DNA from: Ustulina deusta
Taxonomy: Eukaryota; Ascomycota; Sordariomycetes; Xylariales; Xylariaceae
Assembly: GCA_023159155.1 (NCBI GenBank)
Contig: JAJNNX010000002.1
Coordinates: 806,001-870,000 of the forward strand
Direction of reading: 5' to 3'
Length of the DNA stretch: 64,000 nucleotides
The notes beneath the pieces were generated by a model that was not told the origin of the DNA, searched no databases, and saw nothing but the letters and a program-made list of their open reading frames with translations. Positions 11,058-26,046 of this stretch are shown here, piece after piece; position 1 is the stretch's first letter, and every line of letters begins with the position of its first letter. The position numbers and the translations under genes were made by a program.

Positions 11058-12829
11058 TAGTAGCTAGCGATTGTTTTAACGTTTTTGCTTATTAGAACAG
11101 TTAAAAAATAACTTATATAGCTTAATTAACTTTTTAAATTTTGTTTTTAGATTTTACTACTATTTTAGTTACTACTAATTAAACAATTTTTAAAACGTTA
11201 AAATATTAAAATTAGTAAAATCTATATTTAGAATTAAAAAATTAACTAAATTAATAATTAATAAGTTAAATTATTGTTTTATTACTAAGTTATAAATAAT
11301 TAAAGTTATTTATTTTAACTATAAAAATAGTTTAAATATATTTGCTAGATTGTATTAAAAACTTTTAAGTAGCATTATTTAAAATCTTAATATATATTTT
11401 ATTATATTTTTTTATTTATATTTTTTTTAAAAAAATTTAGCAAAAAACAATTTTATAATATTTATAGCTAATTTATTAAAACTTTATTAAATATAATAAA
11501 AATATTAAAAACTACTAAACTTATAAATAAGTTATATTTTTAAAAAAAACAAAAGTATTTTATTTAAACTTTATTTTTTGTTTTATATTTTTTAGTTTTA
11601 AACTTTATTATTTATTTATTTTTAATAAATAAGATTTTTAAAAGTTTTATTAAACATATTACTATTTTTTAAATTATTTTTTTAATTTAAACTTTTATTT
11701 GTTTTACTTTAATATGTTTTGCTCCGCTTAAAATAATAAATATTTTAGTATTTACTATACTAATATATTTAAGCATGTTTTATATAAATTAAAATAATTT
11801 TATAAATTTATTTATTAGTTTTATGTATAGTTTAGGTTAGTTAAGTCTACTATAAATGCTTTATTAAATATAAATAGAACTATAAATATTAGCAATACTA
11901 TTAAAACTAGTGCTTTTATAGCTAGAATTAATAATTATATTTTTTTTATATAAACTATTTAAAGCTATATTTATTAAATTTTAGTATAGTTTTTTTATTA
12001 ATATATTTTTTAACTTATAATATATAAAATAGAAAAAAATTATAGCTCTAAATTTTTTTTTTTTAGATCTTTTTTTTATTAATAATATAAAAATAGATAA
12101 TAGTAAAAATAGCTTTAGGCTATTAGTTATAGCATTAAGAAAAATTTAAGCAAACTTTACTATAAACTTTAGTAATAATATTTGCTACTTAAGTGCTAGT
12201 TTATAGCAAGAGTTCGCTGCTTCTATATTATAGCTAGCAATTTATAGTATTATATATGCTAACAAATATAGCCCCGCTAATTAATATAACTATATAAATA
12301 AAATTTAAAACATAGTACTAATATATAAGTTAATTAGTAATATATTTATTAGGAAATATTTAAAACTATAGTAATATATTATAAATAAAGTTTAGTTGTA
12401 AGCTTATATAGTACTAATAAAAATTTCTAATAAAAAAAAAAAAACTTATTTATTATAAAATTAGTAGCGTTTATTTTTAATTATAAAATCTATTGCTTGA
12501 TTGATTACTTTTATTTAATAATTTAGTTTTTTTATTACTATTTAGTTTTTTTATTACTATTTAGTTTTTTTTACTTTATTTAGCAAATATAGTCCGGACA
12601 CTAAGCTTTATTTTATAGCTTGCTTTTATAATAATTAGCGCCCTATAAGCTTTTAATAAATTTTAAATATCTATTACGCTTATAATAATAAGTGCTTTTT
12701 AAGCTTTTTTTTTTTTTTGTTTATATAAATATTACTAAGTACTTTTTTATATATGCCTTATATATCCCTAATATAGCAAGCATTAATAAAATTCTTATAG
12801 TATTAAATTTTTGTTTAGCTATAAAAATA

Positions 12830-13102
12830 GTTATATTTGCTGCAGATTTAGTTATATTTGCTATAGATTTAGTTATACTTACTATAAATTTAGCTATATT
12901 TGCTGCAAACTTAGCTATATCCGTTGTAGATTTAGCTATATTTACTATAAATTTAACTATATTTACTGCAAACTTAGCAATATCTACTATAGACTTAGCT
13001 ATATTTATTACAAACTTAGCTATATTTGCTACAAACTTAGCTATATCTACTATAAGCTTAGCTATATTTGTTATAAGCTTAGCTATATTTGCCCTAGGCT
13101 TA
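12830..13102. repeat. 21-bp tandem repeat, 13 copies
   Basis: Thirteen head-to-tail copies of a unit like GCTATATTTGCTATAGACTT plus A fill 273 bp inside the 5' part of the retrotransposon. The copies differ mainly by transitions. Because 21 is divisible by three, the array is open in the plus frame and spells a degenerate hydrophobic heptad (LAIFATN-like, repeated), in sharp contrast to the stop-ridden surroundings. It may be the RIP-altered remnant of a repeat inside an ancestral element ORF, or a simple minisatellite; I cannot decide between them. Confidence 0.85.
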
Positions 13103-15269
13103 GATTATTTTAATATAACTATAAGCTTACCTAAACATAATTACTACTTTTAATAAATTTTCTTTTTAAAATATTTATTTTAATGCTAATACAAATAGCT
13201 AATTTAGGACGTTACTTTTAGCTAGAGTTCCTAATTAGCTTTTACTATAACAAAATCTAGCGTTTAATAAAATTAGCAATAATAGTACAAATAGTACTGC
13301 TTTTCCGACTGCTCTAGCCGTATTATAACAAAATCTATAAATAAATTAGCATTCTAGCTAATACTCTAACAATTAGTACTATAGCCTTTAGTAGTTATAT
13401 AATATAATAAAGCTTTTTTTGTTTAAATATTATAATTTTATTTTAATTATTTAGTATATTAATAAATTTAAGCATTTTAAATAAAAATAAAGCAAAACTA
13501 TAATTTTTTAGGATTTTGGCGTTAGTATTATATTTAACCTTAATTTATTTAAAATATACTAGTTTAAAAGCTTTATATAAAATATTAAGTAATAAGTTAT
13601 TTAAAGTTTTATTTGGGCTAAGTACTACTTAAAACAATGTTTTTAAAAAAACTAGCTTAAAATTATATAGCAAACAAATAAAAAATAATATAATTTTGCT
13701 AACAAAAAAAAAACCCCTGTTAAAATTTATATTAACTCTAAAATAAAGTATTATTATAAAATAAGCTATATAAACAAAAACTATATTATTAAATAAGTAT
13801 TTAAATATTTTAATAATAATTTTAAGCTATTTATTAAACTATAAATTAATAATAATATTATTTAAAATATTTAAAATTAAATTAATAATTAAAAATATAT
13901 AGCATTAAAAAACTGGTATAAATCTATTAAAGCTTACTAAACTTAAAAAAAATATATTAATAATTTAAAAGCTTTAATTAAAAAAAATACTAATTTTAAC
14001 TATAATATTATAAAGTTTAATATAACTAATCTATATTCTAACTCTTTTTTATTACTATTTAAAGCTATTTTTATTAAAGCTAGTTTTTTTAAAAATATAA
14101 TAAATTTTTCCTATCTTTAAACTAATAAACTTTTAGCTTTTTTTTTATAAAATAAAGCTAAAGCTAAAAAAATAGATATAAAACTAGTAAAGCAGCAGTT
14201 TAAAGCTTTTTTTAAAAACAATTGTTCTTATAATTAATAATAAAATAATAATTAATTTTGTAATAACTAGCAAAACAAAAATAATATATTTAATAATATT
14301 TTTTAAACAAAAATTACTTAAACTTATATAATTAAAAATCAAATAATTTATTATAATATAAATAAAAAAAGTTTTTATGCTTTATTATATATTATAAATT
14401 AAATTAATATATTTTAGCTAGATTATAACCCTAATTTTAATAAAAATAAACCTAATAGTACTAGTAATACTATTAAACTAAAAAACAATTAAAGCAAACG
14501 TTTTAAAAAAAATATTTTGCTAGTTTTAAAAAAGGTTTTATAATTTTTTTTTTTAACTAATATTATATTAGATCTATATAATACAACTTTATTACTATTT
14601 TTATTGCTACTTAAAGCTATAAATATAATATATAATATTACTAAAATTTTTGCTTAATTATTACTTAATAAATCTAGCAAATCTAAAAATCTATTATTTC
14701 TAACTTTAAACAATTAAATAACTATTATTAATAATAATTAAAATTAGCTCTTTTTATATAATATTACTAGATTATTTAATCTAGCTACTACTATTATATT
14801 AAATAAAACAATTAAACATATTAAAATATAAAGAATACTACTTAATTATAATATATCTAAATATATTAAAAAAGCTAAAATAACTTTTTTTTATGCTATA
14901 AATAATAAGTTTTATAAATAAAAAAGTTTTGTTTATTTTAAAATTATTATTTATAATTAAAATTGCAAAACAAAAACATATATAAATACTGCTTTATTTT
15001 TATTTTTTATATCTAAAGAGTTTTTAGTACAAATATACCTAAATATACCTATTTAAATATTTATATAAAGCTTTAATATTAAGGGCATTAGTAAAAGGCC
15101 TTACATTACAAATTATACCAATATTAATATTATATTTTTTAATACTAAAAAATTAATGTAGTTCTAAATATAACAGATCTATATTATTAATAAGTTTTTA
15201 TATAATATAATTTTTAGCGTAAGCTTTTTTAAAATATATTTATTATATATTAAATAAAATAGTAAATTG

Positions 15270-18200
15270 CAAAATAATAAACTTTATATTATAGATACCG
15301 GATACTATATATATATATTTATAATGTTTAATGCTTAACTAAAACTTTATTACAAGCGGGTGCTAATTTAAGCAACAATTAATTTTAAAGTTAAAGCAGG
15401 CAAAAGTATTGCTATACTTATTAATTATTTAAATATATTTATTATAGCTATAAATTATTTTATTTATTTTTAAGCTATTATAGATTTTTTATTTAATATA
15501 TATAGCTTTATTATAGTATTAATTTAAAATAGTTAAAATATAGCTTAATATTGTGTAAATCTTAGTAAATTTTTTATTTTTATTTATAAAAGTAATTTGC
15601 TTAATTTTTATAAAAATATTTATATTTTTAATTTTATTTAGACCTATTTTATATTTTTAGAATTTAAAACTAAAAATATTTATATAATAATTTTTTTTAA
15701 AATCTTTAATATAAATAAATAAAAAAATAAAAATAATAAAAATAACAATAAATATAAATATAGCTATTTTTTTAACTTGCTTTATCCGCCTAAGCTTTAA
15801 ACACTATTTAATAAATTAAAAATAAGCATACTATTAAATTAAAAACCTAAAATTATATTTTAAATTAAATCTATTTTTTATAAGTATTTTTATTTATTTT
15901 ATTTTAAATTTAGCTGTTTTAATAATAGAATTAAAATATTTATTAAATTTAAAAAAAGTGTTTTTACTAATAATTTTTATTAATGCTTTTACCTTTAATC
16001 TTATAAAAACTATAATATAATAAATGCTATTTTTAAGCTGCTTGCTAATACTAAAGTTATTAAACTTATATTTTTAAAACAACTTTGTTTTATTATATTG
16101 CTTATATTTATTGTTTAGTATAAAAGCAAACCTTACGTAATAGTTAATTTATAAAAAATTAATACTAAGGTTATTAGTAATGTTTATTTGTTGCTCTAGT
16201 AAAATAAAATATTTAGCGCTTTATATAGATCTATAGTTTTTATTATTATTAATATTATAAAAAGTTTTTTTTAATAAAAAATTAAAGATTATAATAAATA
16301 TAAAATAGTTTTTATTATATTATATTGTAGTTATAAATAACTTATAGTTATAATAATAAAACTTAAAACTTTTTCTAGTTTTTTTTAATATTATATAAAA
16401 AAACTTTTATACTTATATTTATAAATATTTATGTTTATTTATATTAATAACATTATTATTTTTTTTTAGACTATAAAGAAATATATTAAACATTTTAATA
16501 CTATTTTTAGTATTTTAGCTATATTAAGTTATATTATAGCTTTAAAGAAATATTATTTTGCTTAATATAGTTTTAAAGCTTTTAGCTAGTATGTTTCTTA
16601 TTTAAGGCTTTTTATAAACAAAAAAAATATAAAATAATTAAATAGTTTAATATACTATATAATTTATAAGATTTAAAGCAAAAAATTAGTTTTATAAAGT
16701 ATTAGTACTATTATATTTATTAATTTGCTAGTATTATAGTGCTTTTAAACTAGATTAAAACGTTTAGTTTTAAGAATGATTCTAAAATAGTTAATTTTAA
16801 GCAAATATAATAGGCTAGAACTTATAAGCTGCTTCTAAAAATATTGCCCCTTTAACTAAATAAAAAAACTAGTATTATATTAAAAAAAACTTAAAAGCAA
16901 TATAAAACAATACTTAAATATAAAAATAAGATATAAAAGTAAGCTATTTAAGTATAAAAAACTTTTAAAACTTGTATTTATAATATAGTTATGTTTGCTT
17001 TTCTTAATTATAAAAAACTATTTATTTTTTAAATTAATTCTAGTTAGTTAAATAATGTTAGTTTAGCTTTTTATTAAGTATAAAAAAATAATAAACTATA
17101 CTTTATTTTTTTTTTCTTATATTTTTATAGATATAAAAAAAAAGTATAATTTATATAAAATAAAAATATATAAATTAGTATAAATATTAAAAAAACTTAC
17201 TTAATATTTTAATTATAGTAATATTTATATTTATATTAACTATAATACTATTGTTTAAGTTTTTTAAGCTATTACTAAACAACTTAAAAATATAAATTAA
17301 TTAATTTTATAGTACTTATTTTTATTATAATACGCTAACTAAATTAAAATATTTTATATGCTAAAAAAAATACTAATTAATATAAATGCTTTATTTTATT
17401 TTTTTTTAAAAACTAAGCTTAATATTAAAGCTTTTGTTAATATTATAATTTAGATCTTTATAGTTATAAAAAGTTATACGTGCGCTAATACTAACGCTTA
17501 AAATTTTGCCTAATAGGCTTAGCTTTAGTTTTAAAGTTTAAACCTAGCTTAAGATCTAGCCTAGCTATAATTTTAAAATCTAATATTAACGCTAGCTTTT
17601 ATATTAGTTCTAAACTTAGTTTATTTTTTAATAATATAATATATTTAATTTTTAAATAGTACTATACTAATTAAAACTGCTTTAATATTATAAGCAATTA
17701 TTATATAGCTTATAATATTAGACTCGCTTGTTTTAATATTATAAATAATTATTGTATAACTTATAATATTAGATTTGTTTGTTTTAGTATTATAAATAAT
17801 TATTTTATTAGTAAGCTTTTTTATTATATTAAATATAGAGCTAAAACTATAATTATATAAAAATATAACTATTATATTTATTTATATATTAGAAAACTTA
17901 TAATAAAAAATAGTTAGAATACTATAAATAAATCGCATTTTTAAAATAATATATAAGCAGTTATAAAAATAATATAATATAACAAAAAATAATACTAAAA
18001 GCTTTAATATTACTTTATATATATTTTGTTATAATCTAACTATATAACTATTATATTATTTAGATTTTTTTAGTAACCGGCTTATTATTTTAGTTGCTAT
18101 ATAAACAAAAGTTATATAACTAGCCTATAATTATAAAGCTTATATAAAAATAACATAGATTATAAATTTTATTTGTATTTTTATTTATTTTTTTAAAATT

Positions 18201-18785
18201 AAAAGGCATATTACTAAATATATAGATATATGTCTAACTTATTAACTATTAAGCAAAAAGAAGAAACTACCCTATAGCAATATATAACCTATTTATATGC
18301 TTATAATTCTAATCTATATTTTATGTTTTGATTTTATTCTTAGTTTTCCTATATTTTTAAATAGGAATAACGCAATGCTTATAATTATATATAAGACCAC
18401 AAAATTTATAAAGTACATTATTAGTAAATCGATATATAATATAAAAAACTAGGCTTAATTATATATTTAATAAGTTTATTTAGACTAGGGGCTACCCAAT
18501 TTATTTATATTTAATATAGACTCCAAATTTTTTGGTAAACTATAAATAGTATTATATAAAGTAGGCAGTATTATTATATAGTTATCTGTACTATATTACT
18601 AATAGGCTAATAGTTAAATTAAAAAAATAATCTAAGTCTTTTAGACTTTGCTAATATCTATATTTAGGGCTTAACTAAATATAAGCGTTTAAAAAAACTA
18701 TATTAGTTATATAGCATACGTTTTAAATATATTTATATTAATTACTACAATTAAAACGTTTTATAAGCTATTATATAGTTAAAAA
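15270..18785 (+). pseudogene. Ty3/Gypsy pol relic (protease, reverse transcriptase, integrase)
   Basis: Reading through the many stops, three pol landmarks lie in the expected order and in the same codon phase. A protease-like DTG (YIIDTG, codons at 15294-15302). A reverse transcriptase core near 16431-16600 reads FIYINNIIIF, followed by a stop and TIKKYIKHFNTIFSIL, clearly a Gypsy YIDD box in which both Asp codons became Asn. An integrase near 18330-18760 reads DFILSFPIF, NAMLIIIYKTTKFIKYI and GLPNLFIFNIDSKFFGKL. The catalytic Asp before the DSKF motif is Asn, and the Glu of the HPQTDGQSE region appears as Lys. All of these are G-to-A changes. The segment just after the RT core (FASIIVLLN near 16724) is in another phase, so at least one small indel is present. 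The identification as Gypsy is firm; domain edges are approximate. Confidence 0.82.
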
Positions 18786-19549
18786 CCTAAAACTTTTTTA
18801 CTTATAGACTTTTTTCTAAGTAGCGATTATACGTAAACCTAGCAAACATTTTAATAAAAAGTTTCTAATACTATAGCACTAGCGCAAACAAAAATAAAAA
18901 TCTACTATAATTAATAATATATTAAGCTTTTTTTTATTTCTAAAGATAATTTTATATATATTAAGCTTATAAAGCTAAGCAAATCAGAATATTATTTAAA
19001 TAACTAGACTAAACTTAGCTTTTGTAAGGTTGGTCTATTTTTTATAAAGAAATGCTTTAGTAATCTTAAGTATTATGTTAAGTTATTTAATTAGCTGCAC
19101 TAATAACAAAACATTTTTATTAAGCATTTTAAGCTAGCAAAAAAAAATATATTTAATAAGCTATAGCTAGAGCCTAGCAATATTAAAAGTAGTAGTATTA
19201 AAAAATAAATAATTAAGGAGATTTTAGCCCATATATATATATGCCTAACCAACTTTTTTACTACAACTATCTAGCTATACTACAAAATTAAATAAATAAG
19301 ATATAATATATATATATAAAAACTAGCTAGTATATTTTAGTTTAATATTTTTAAACTATTAAAGTTATATTATAATAAAACAAAAATAGTAATATTTGTA
19401 GTTAAGTTATGCTTTTATAATATTAATACTTTACTAGTTCTGTTTATTTAATTATTTTAAATAGGATATTAAAAAACTTAAAGCTAGTTAAAAAGCTAAA
19501 GCGGAAAAATACTAATATATATGATATTTGTCCGTATAAATAAAAAGGC

Positions 19550-19860
19550 TTGTTTGTAAAAAGTTTTGATTAAATATATTTTGTAACCATATAAGTACTT
19601 TAGTACTTTGACTGCTTTTTTGAACGCCTACCTAGGCACTTTCTTTAAGTTTGCCATATTTAATTTGCTATAGTGCTTTCTGCCACCTTACGCATATATT
19701 AGTAAAATAAAAATATATAAATAACTAAGTCCCTAGGTACTTTGCACTTATTTATACCAACTACTTCATTACTTTTTTATTACTTTTATGCTTATCTAAC
19801 TTTGCAATTATAGCTGCGTTTTTTATATATAGCCTCCCAAATCTTTGCACTTTTTATTTA
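19550..19860. other. Less AT-rich island inside the RIP block
   Basis: Compared with the flanks, this stretch keeps clusters of C and G (AACGCCTACCTAGGCAC, TGCCACCTTACGCA, AGTCCCTAGGTACTTTGC). It lies just downstream of the integrase relic, so it may mark the original end of pol or the edge of a nested element that was exposed to RIP for less time. I found no gene or terminal repeat in it. Confidence 0.4.
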
Positions 19861-22800
19861 CTGTATATTTATAGCTTTTATAATATTATAAATTATATAT
19901 TTATAATGCCTTTTTTTAAACTTGCCTTAAATATTATTAAAATAAATAGTTTTAGTATTATTTTTCTAGTATATAATTATATTATATATAACCTAACTAT
20001 TTAGCTTATTTTATTAAATATACCTACTTATTAATAATTATAAGTTATTATATTTCTTATTAATAATATATATATAATTTGTTTTATTAGACCTAACTAT
20101 TACTTTTTTAGTAATAAAGCAATATATTGGGCTGTTTTAGCTATTTATTTTAATATTAGATCTAATAATAAGTTTTATATATATTAGATTGTATTTAAAG
20201 CAAATATAAATATATTAATTATTTTATTAAATAGCTTATATTTTTTTTTTATAAAAAATAAAATTTGCTAGCTTTTTTCTAATTTTAGTAAAATTAACAC
20301 TATTGTTTTTAATACTATTATAGCTAAAATTTTTGTTTTAAATAATTAAAAAACTATTTTTAAATTGTTTAAGTATTAAAAAACCTAATATAATAAACGT
20401 AAGCTAATTAAATATATTTTTGTTTGTATTAATATTAATAAGATATATTATATTTAATTTATATATAATAGTATATTTGTTCGATTAGCTTTTAGTAATA
20501 ATATTTTTAAATAGGTTTATATTAATCCGGTGTATTAGAATTTTTTATATAATAAATGTAGTAATATAGAACATAATTATATAATTTGTTTTAATTGCTA
20601 TAATAATAGTTTTTGTTTTTATTATAGTTACTTTAGCTATTATAAATTTTAATACGGACTTATAAAAAGTATTATTTATATTATTTGCTATATAAAAAAT
20701 AATTATTTTTGTTTTAAATATTTTTATCTTTTTATTTTGTTTGTAGGTGCTTTAAATAATCCGGAGCCTTTGTAGCAATCTATTTTATATAACAATATGT
20801 TATTTATTAAGGCTATTAACCCTACTTTAGGTATTATATTTATACCAAATAATAATACAGACTTTATAAAATAACTTTAATAAGTACTTTATATTAATAA
20901 GTATAACAAATATAAAAACAAATATATTTTAGTTATTATAGTATATTTTATAATTTATAGTACTCTAAAAAGTAAAATAAGCTAAAAAAAACTTAAGTAA
21001 ACAAACTTTTAGCTTATACTTTTTTATTATTTTAATTATATGTTATTTTTTAAATCGAATTATATGTTAGTTTATTATAATATAATTAAAGTTAATAATG
21101 CCTAATTTAAAACATAAAATATCTATATTTATTATAAATATTAGATAAAGTTTATAAAAATATATAAAATATTTATAAATATTTATTTTCTTTATATAGC
21201 TTTTATTTAAAAGCTTACTATTATTAAAGTAAGCAAAAGCTTAGTATATAATTAGCTAGCAAAGCAAAGCTATAAAAACTTATTAAAAGCTTTAAAATAT
21301 AATATATTACTTATTAAGTTTATAATAAATATTTTAGCTATTATAAATAGTATTTATTATATATTATATTTAGATTATATAACTTAGCTTATTAATATAT
21401 TTTTTAATAATTTTATTTAATAATTTGATTTTTTTAATAAATTTATAACAAATTTAGATTTATTATATAAATTTAAAATTAATATTTTATATTATAATAA
21501 AAAAAGCAAAAAAATAATTAGTATTTTTATAAAAAGCTATAAAAAATAAGATATGTTTTTATATAAACTGCTTATATAAAATACTAAAAATAGCAAGTTT
21601 AATATATTTAATAGACTTATTTTTTATAAAAATATTACTTTTAAATATTAAAAGTATTTTTAAATATTTATAACTTTATAAAAAAAATTAATTTTTTTAT
21701 TTTATATTGTTACTTATAAATATTATTATTAGAACAACTTTTTAAAGCTTATTTTATAATAGCTTATGCTTGCTTTAGTAATATTTTTTTATAATATAAT
21801 AGATTATAGCTATCCTATTGCTTAGCTTTTTTTTTTATTATATTTTTACTGCTTAACTAATGCTCCTTAGCCTAATAATTTTTGCAAAATTAAATTTATA
21901 AATATGCTTTATAAGTTTTATAATTTGCTTAAAATTAAAGTTAGTAAAACTAAAACTATTAATATAATTATTAAAAAGATTTTAAAAGCTTATACTATAG
22001 CTTATAATATTAGTAAAAATAGATAATCTTATATGTTTAGTTATATAAAGTAATACTTTAAGTCTATTTTAGCAATTATTTTAGAAAGCTTTAAAAAAGC
22101 CTGTAATAAATAGCTTAAGAACTTAACGCTAAAGTTTTTTTTTTAATACTAAAAACTATAAAACAAATATAAGCAATATATTAAAAATATAATTATATAA
22201 TAGTAGTATTTTAAACTATTTATTATTTTTATTAAAATAGTTAAATATATATTTTAGTATATAGCTATTTATTATTAACTAAATAAAAAATAAAATAATA
22301 TTATATTAATTGTTTTTATTATTTTTGTTTTTTTATATTTTTTTTTAAAAAACTGCTTAAAGTTTAGGAAAACTTGTTTTGTTTAAAATTTCTAATTTTA
22401 ATATTTCTAAATAGCTTAATAACAAAAAATATTTTGCTTAAGTTATAAAAGCTATATTATATTTTAACGTTTTAGTTATTTTTAATACTATAATTTATAA
22501 AAATATTGCAAAAATAGAAATAAAAGCTATTACTAATATAATTATTAATAAAAATAGTAATAACTATTTTTTATTTTTTTATTTTTGGGCTATAGATTTT
22601 AATCAGAAATATATTTGCTACTATAACTTTAAAGTCTTTTTTATTATAGTTTATTTTATAGATTATATTTTAGGTTTATTAGCAAGCAAATATTGCTATT
22701 TTATAGCCCTATTTTATAAGGCAGTTATAGTTGTTGTTTTTTTTGCAGATTTTATAACTTCTATATTTTAAAAAAATTAAAAAAAAATTAACAAAAATAA

Positions 22801-23088
22801 AGCTTAATAATTAAACTTATTGTTGCTCTAAATTACTACTTAATATAAAATAATTATTTATTATTAATTTTATAATATTATTAAAAAGTAATCTAATTAT
22901 TTTTTTGCTATTTATACTAAACTTAATAATAAATAATATAAAATTATTATATATAATATTAAAAAATACTTTTTTAGTATTAAACTTATATATAAATATT
23001 TTAAAAGTAGTAAGACTTTTATTATAGTTTTTTTTAAAAAGCTTTTTGCTTAGGACCTAGTATTAAATATAGTATTAAATATTATAGA

Positions 23089-23290
23089 AGTACTAATATA
23101 GCTTTCTAATAATAGTAGCTAAAACAATAATTTTATAAATAATAATAATACTAATAATAATATTGCTTAAGCTGCTACTTAAAACATAAAAGCACTAATA
23201 TAATTATTTAATAATAGCAGCTAAAGCAAAAGTTTTATAAGTAATAATAATACTACCTAAGCTACTATTTGGGATATAAGTACTACCTAA
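23089..23290. repeat. Imperfect direct repeat, about 100-bp period
   Basis: A segment starting AGTACTAATATAGC at 23089 recurs as AGCACTAATATAA at 23191. The match runs for about 60 bp (AATAATAGTAGCTAAA against AATAATAGCAGCTAAA, then TTTTATAA and TAATAATAATAC). Differences are mostly transitions. It is probably a decayed tandem duplication inside the retroelement block. Confidence 0.5.
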
Positions 23291-25931
23291 GTTTCTAGTT
23301 AAAATAATACTATTATATATACTAATATATAGACCAGTTAAAATAACGCTAATATAAGAGTTATATATTTTAACGCTACTATTAAGCAAGCTATTATTAA
23401 TCTTTATATTAAATAAACAATATTTATAATATAACTTGCAAATATTTTATTTATATATAGTTAATCTATTTTTTAATATATTTAGGTTATTATTATTAGT
23501 AATAATAATTATTAGTTAAATAATATAGTATATATTGTTTACTAGGACTAAATAAAATATAATCTAAATATTAAACTTAAAGTTATTTAAGCTGCAATTA
23601 TTACTACTACAATAAAGCATATATTTTATAAAACAAATAAGCAATATATGCTTAAAGATTTTGCAAACTTGTTTAAGCTTAAATATTTTTTTGTATAGCT
23701 TATATAAAATATTATTAATATAAAAAACAAAAGAGCTACTATTTAAAAAAGCCCCAAATTAATTAAATTAATTATAAATAAGTATATAATATAATAAAAA
23801 ATAAACTTTTTTGTTTAGCGTATTTTTTTTAATTTTAAAATTTATAAGCTTAATTCTAACTTTTTAAAAAAAAAAAGCAAAAAAACATATAAACAGTTTT
23901 ATAAACAACTTATTAAACATATATATAAAAAAGCTAATATTATTATTTATATATTTTTTATTTTTTTTATTATTAGTTTTATTTTTAATATATAAGTTTT
24001 AATTATTAATAAAAAATAAAGAATAACCGAAGCTAGTATACTTATTGCCTTTATATAAGTTAACGTAGCAATCCGTATTTTTGCTAGAAATAGCAAGCAA
24101 ATTTGCCCGCTTTTTTTTTTAGTAAGCAGCTATTATAATAAACCGGATTAGCTTACTTACTTTTTTAACCTGTTTATACTACAGCTTAAGTTTCTAATAA
24201 ATACTTATATAAAATAATTAAGTACTATTTACTTCTACTATCTTAAAATTAACTATTATACTAAAAATAGTATTTTATAGTTTATATTTATAAAATTTTA
24301 TAATAGTTTTATATTTAAAAATCTTTATAACTATAATAATTTAATAATTATTTAATTTTAAACGTTTGCTAAAAATATTACTTATAAAGCTACTAGTAGA
24401 TCGGCTTTTTTTTTAAATATTAAAAAAAATAATAATAAACTTATTAATAAAAATAGCTTTATTAATCGGGCTAATACTAAATATATCTATAATTTTATTA
24501 TTTTAATTTTTAAAGCTAATTTATACTAGCTTAATAAGCAACGTTTAAATATTAGTATTATTACTTTTTATAATACCTAAATTAATAAAATTAATAAAAA
24601 GCTATTTATATTTATAACTACTAAAATTATTTCTAAAATAATTATTATATATATTACTTAAGATATATAAAACAATAAATATAATATTATTATTATTAAT
24701 CTAGTATATACTAAGTAGCCCAGATTTATTAAATAATAAAATTTTAGTTCGGTTATAATATTATAAGCTTATTATAGCTAGTTTACTATTAGTAATACTA
24801 TTATATAGGCTAAATCTAGCTATACTAACCCTAGTAATAAATAATTAATATATTATAAAAATTATTATTTAAACTATATTACTATTATATCTTTTTTTAA
24901 AAATATATAAGGATTAGAATATAAACTTTACTACTAAACTTATTATAAGTCCTAGCCTAACTACAATAAATTAATTTATATTAATTATAATAATAAATAT
25001 TATATTTAATATTACTTGCGTTCTATTGCTTATTTTTTTAAAACTACGGTTAATGCTGCTATAACTACTAAACTTACTAGCTAGCTTAAATATATTAAAA
25101 AAATATATATATATTTATATCTTATTTTTGCTAGACTAAAAAACATAGAACTATTAATAAGTTTAAAAGCTAGCCTAATAATACTGCTTTATATAAAAAA
25201 ATACCTGCGGATACTATTAACTAAGCTAAGCTTAATAAAAATATTACATATTTTAAAGCAATACTTTTTAAAAAAAAAGCAAAAATTTGCAAAAACAAAC
25301 AGTAAACTAAAAAAAATAAATCTAAATATATTAAAACTTCAATTATAAAGCCCTAGCCCGGTTATACTAATTAAAATCTTATACTAACGCTTAATATAGC
25401 TAAACATAAAACTTGTATACTTAAGATTATTATAGTAAACTTTTTATAGAAAAAATTCCTATTTATAGCTTAAAAAATTGCTACTTATATTATTTAATAA
25501 TAAATAAATATAAAAGAATAATTTATTATTTTTTTATTTAATAGCTAGTGCATACTTTTATATAAAATATAGTAATATATTATTTTTATTAACTTTACTT
25601 AAAACGTAGCATATTAATTTAATATAAATACTAGTAAATAAAAATTAGTTATTAAACGTATTAAAATTATTAAATATATTTTTTATATAATATATTATAA
25701 AATAATTTATATAATATAAAACAAAGTTTTAATATTTAATGCTTAAATTTTTATTATTTAACTTAGATTTATAACTATTAATAAAAATATAGTTCAACAT
25801 AATATAGCTCTTACTAATAAAAACGCAGCAACTATAATTAATAGTTATTTTAATATAACAAATAATACTATTAGCTATAATTTAAATAACAAAATAAAAA
25901 ACCTTAAAAATAATATATTTAATATAAATAG

Positions 25932-26046
25932 ATTTAATAAATAAAACAGAAAATATTTAATAAATAAAACACAAAATACTTAATAAATAAAATAAAAAAT
26001 ACTTAATAAATAAAACAAAAAATATTTAATAAATAAAACAAAAAAT
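25932..26046. repeat. 23-bp tandem repeat, 5 copies, next to the 3' LTR
   Basis: Five head-to-tail 23-bp units of the type ATTTAATAAATAAAACAAAA plus AAT occupy 115 bp, ending about 45 bp before the 3' LTR. The units differ only at a few positions (A/T at the second base, G/C/A near the end). Short tandem repeats close to the polypurine tract occur in several LTR elements; no function is inferred. Confidence 0.85.

Noticed and set aside
12830..13102. Regular repeat array considered as CRISPR
   Set aside because: The units are contiguous with no unique spacers, and this is a fungal nuclear retroelement.
12692..13153. A 150-codon plus-strand frame in the AT-rich block
   Set aside because: It begins without an ATG and consists mostly of the 21-bp tandem array. 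There is no evidence that it is a gene today.
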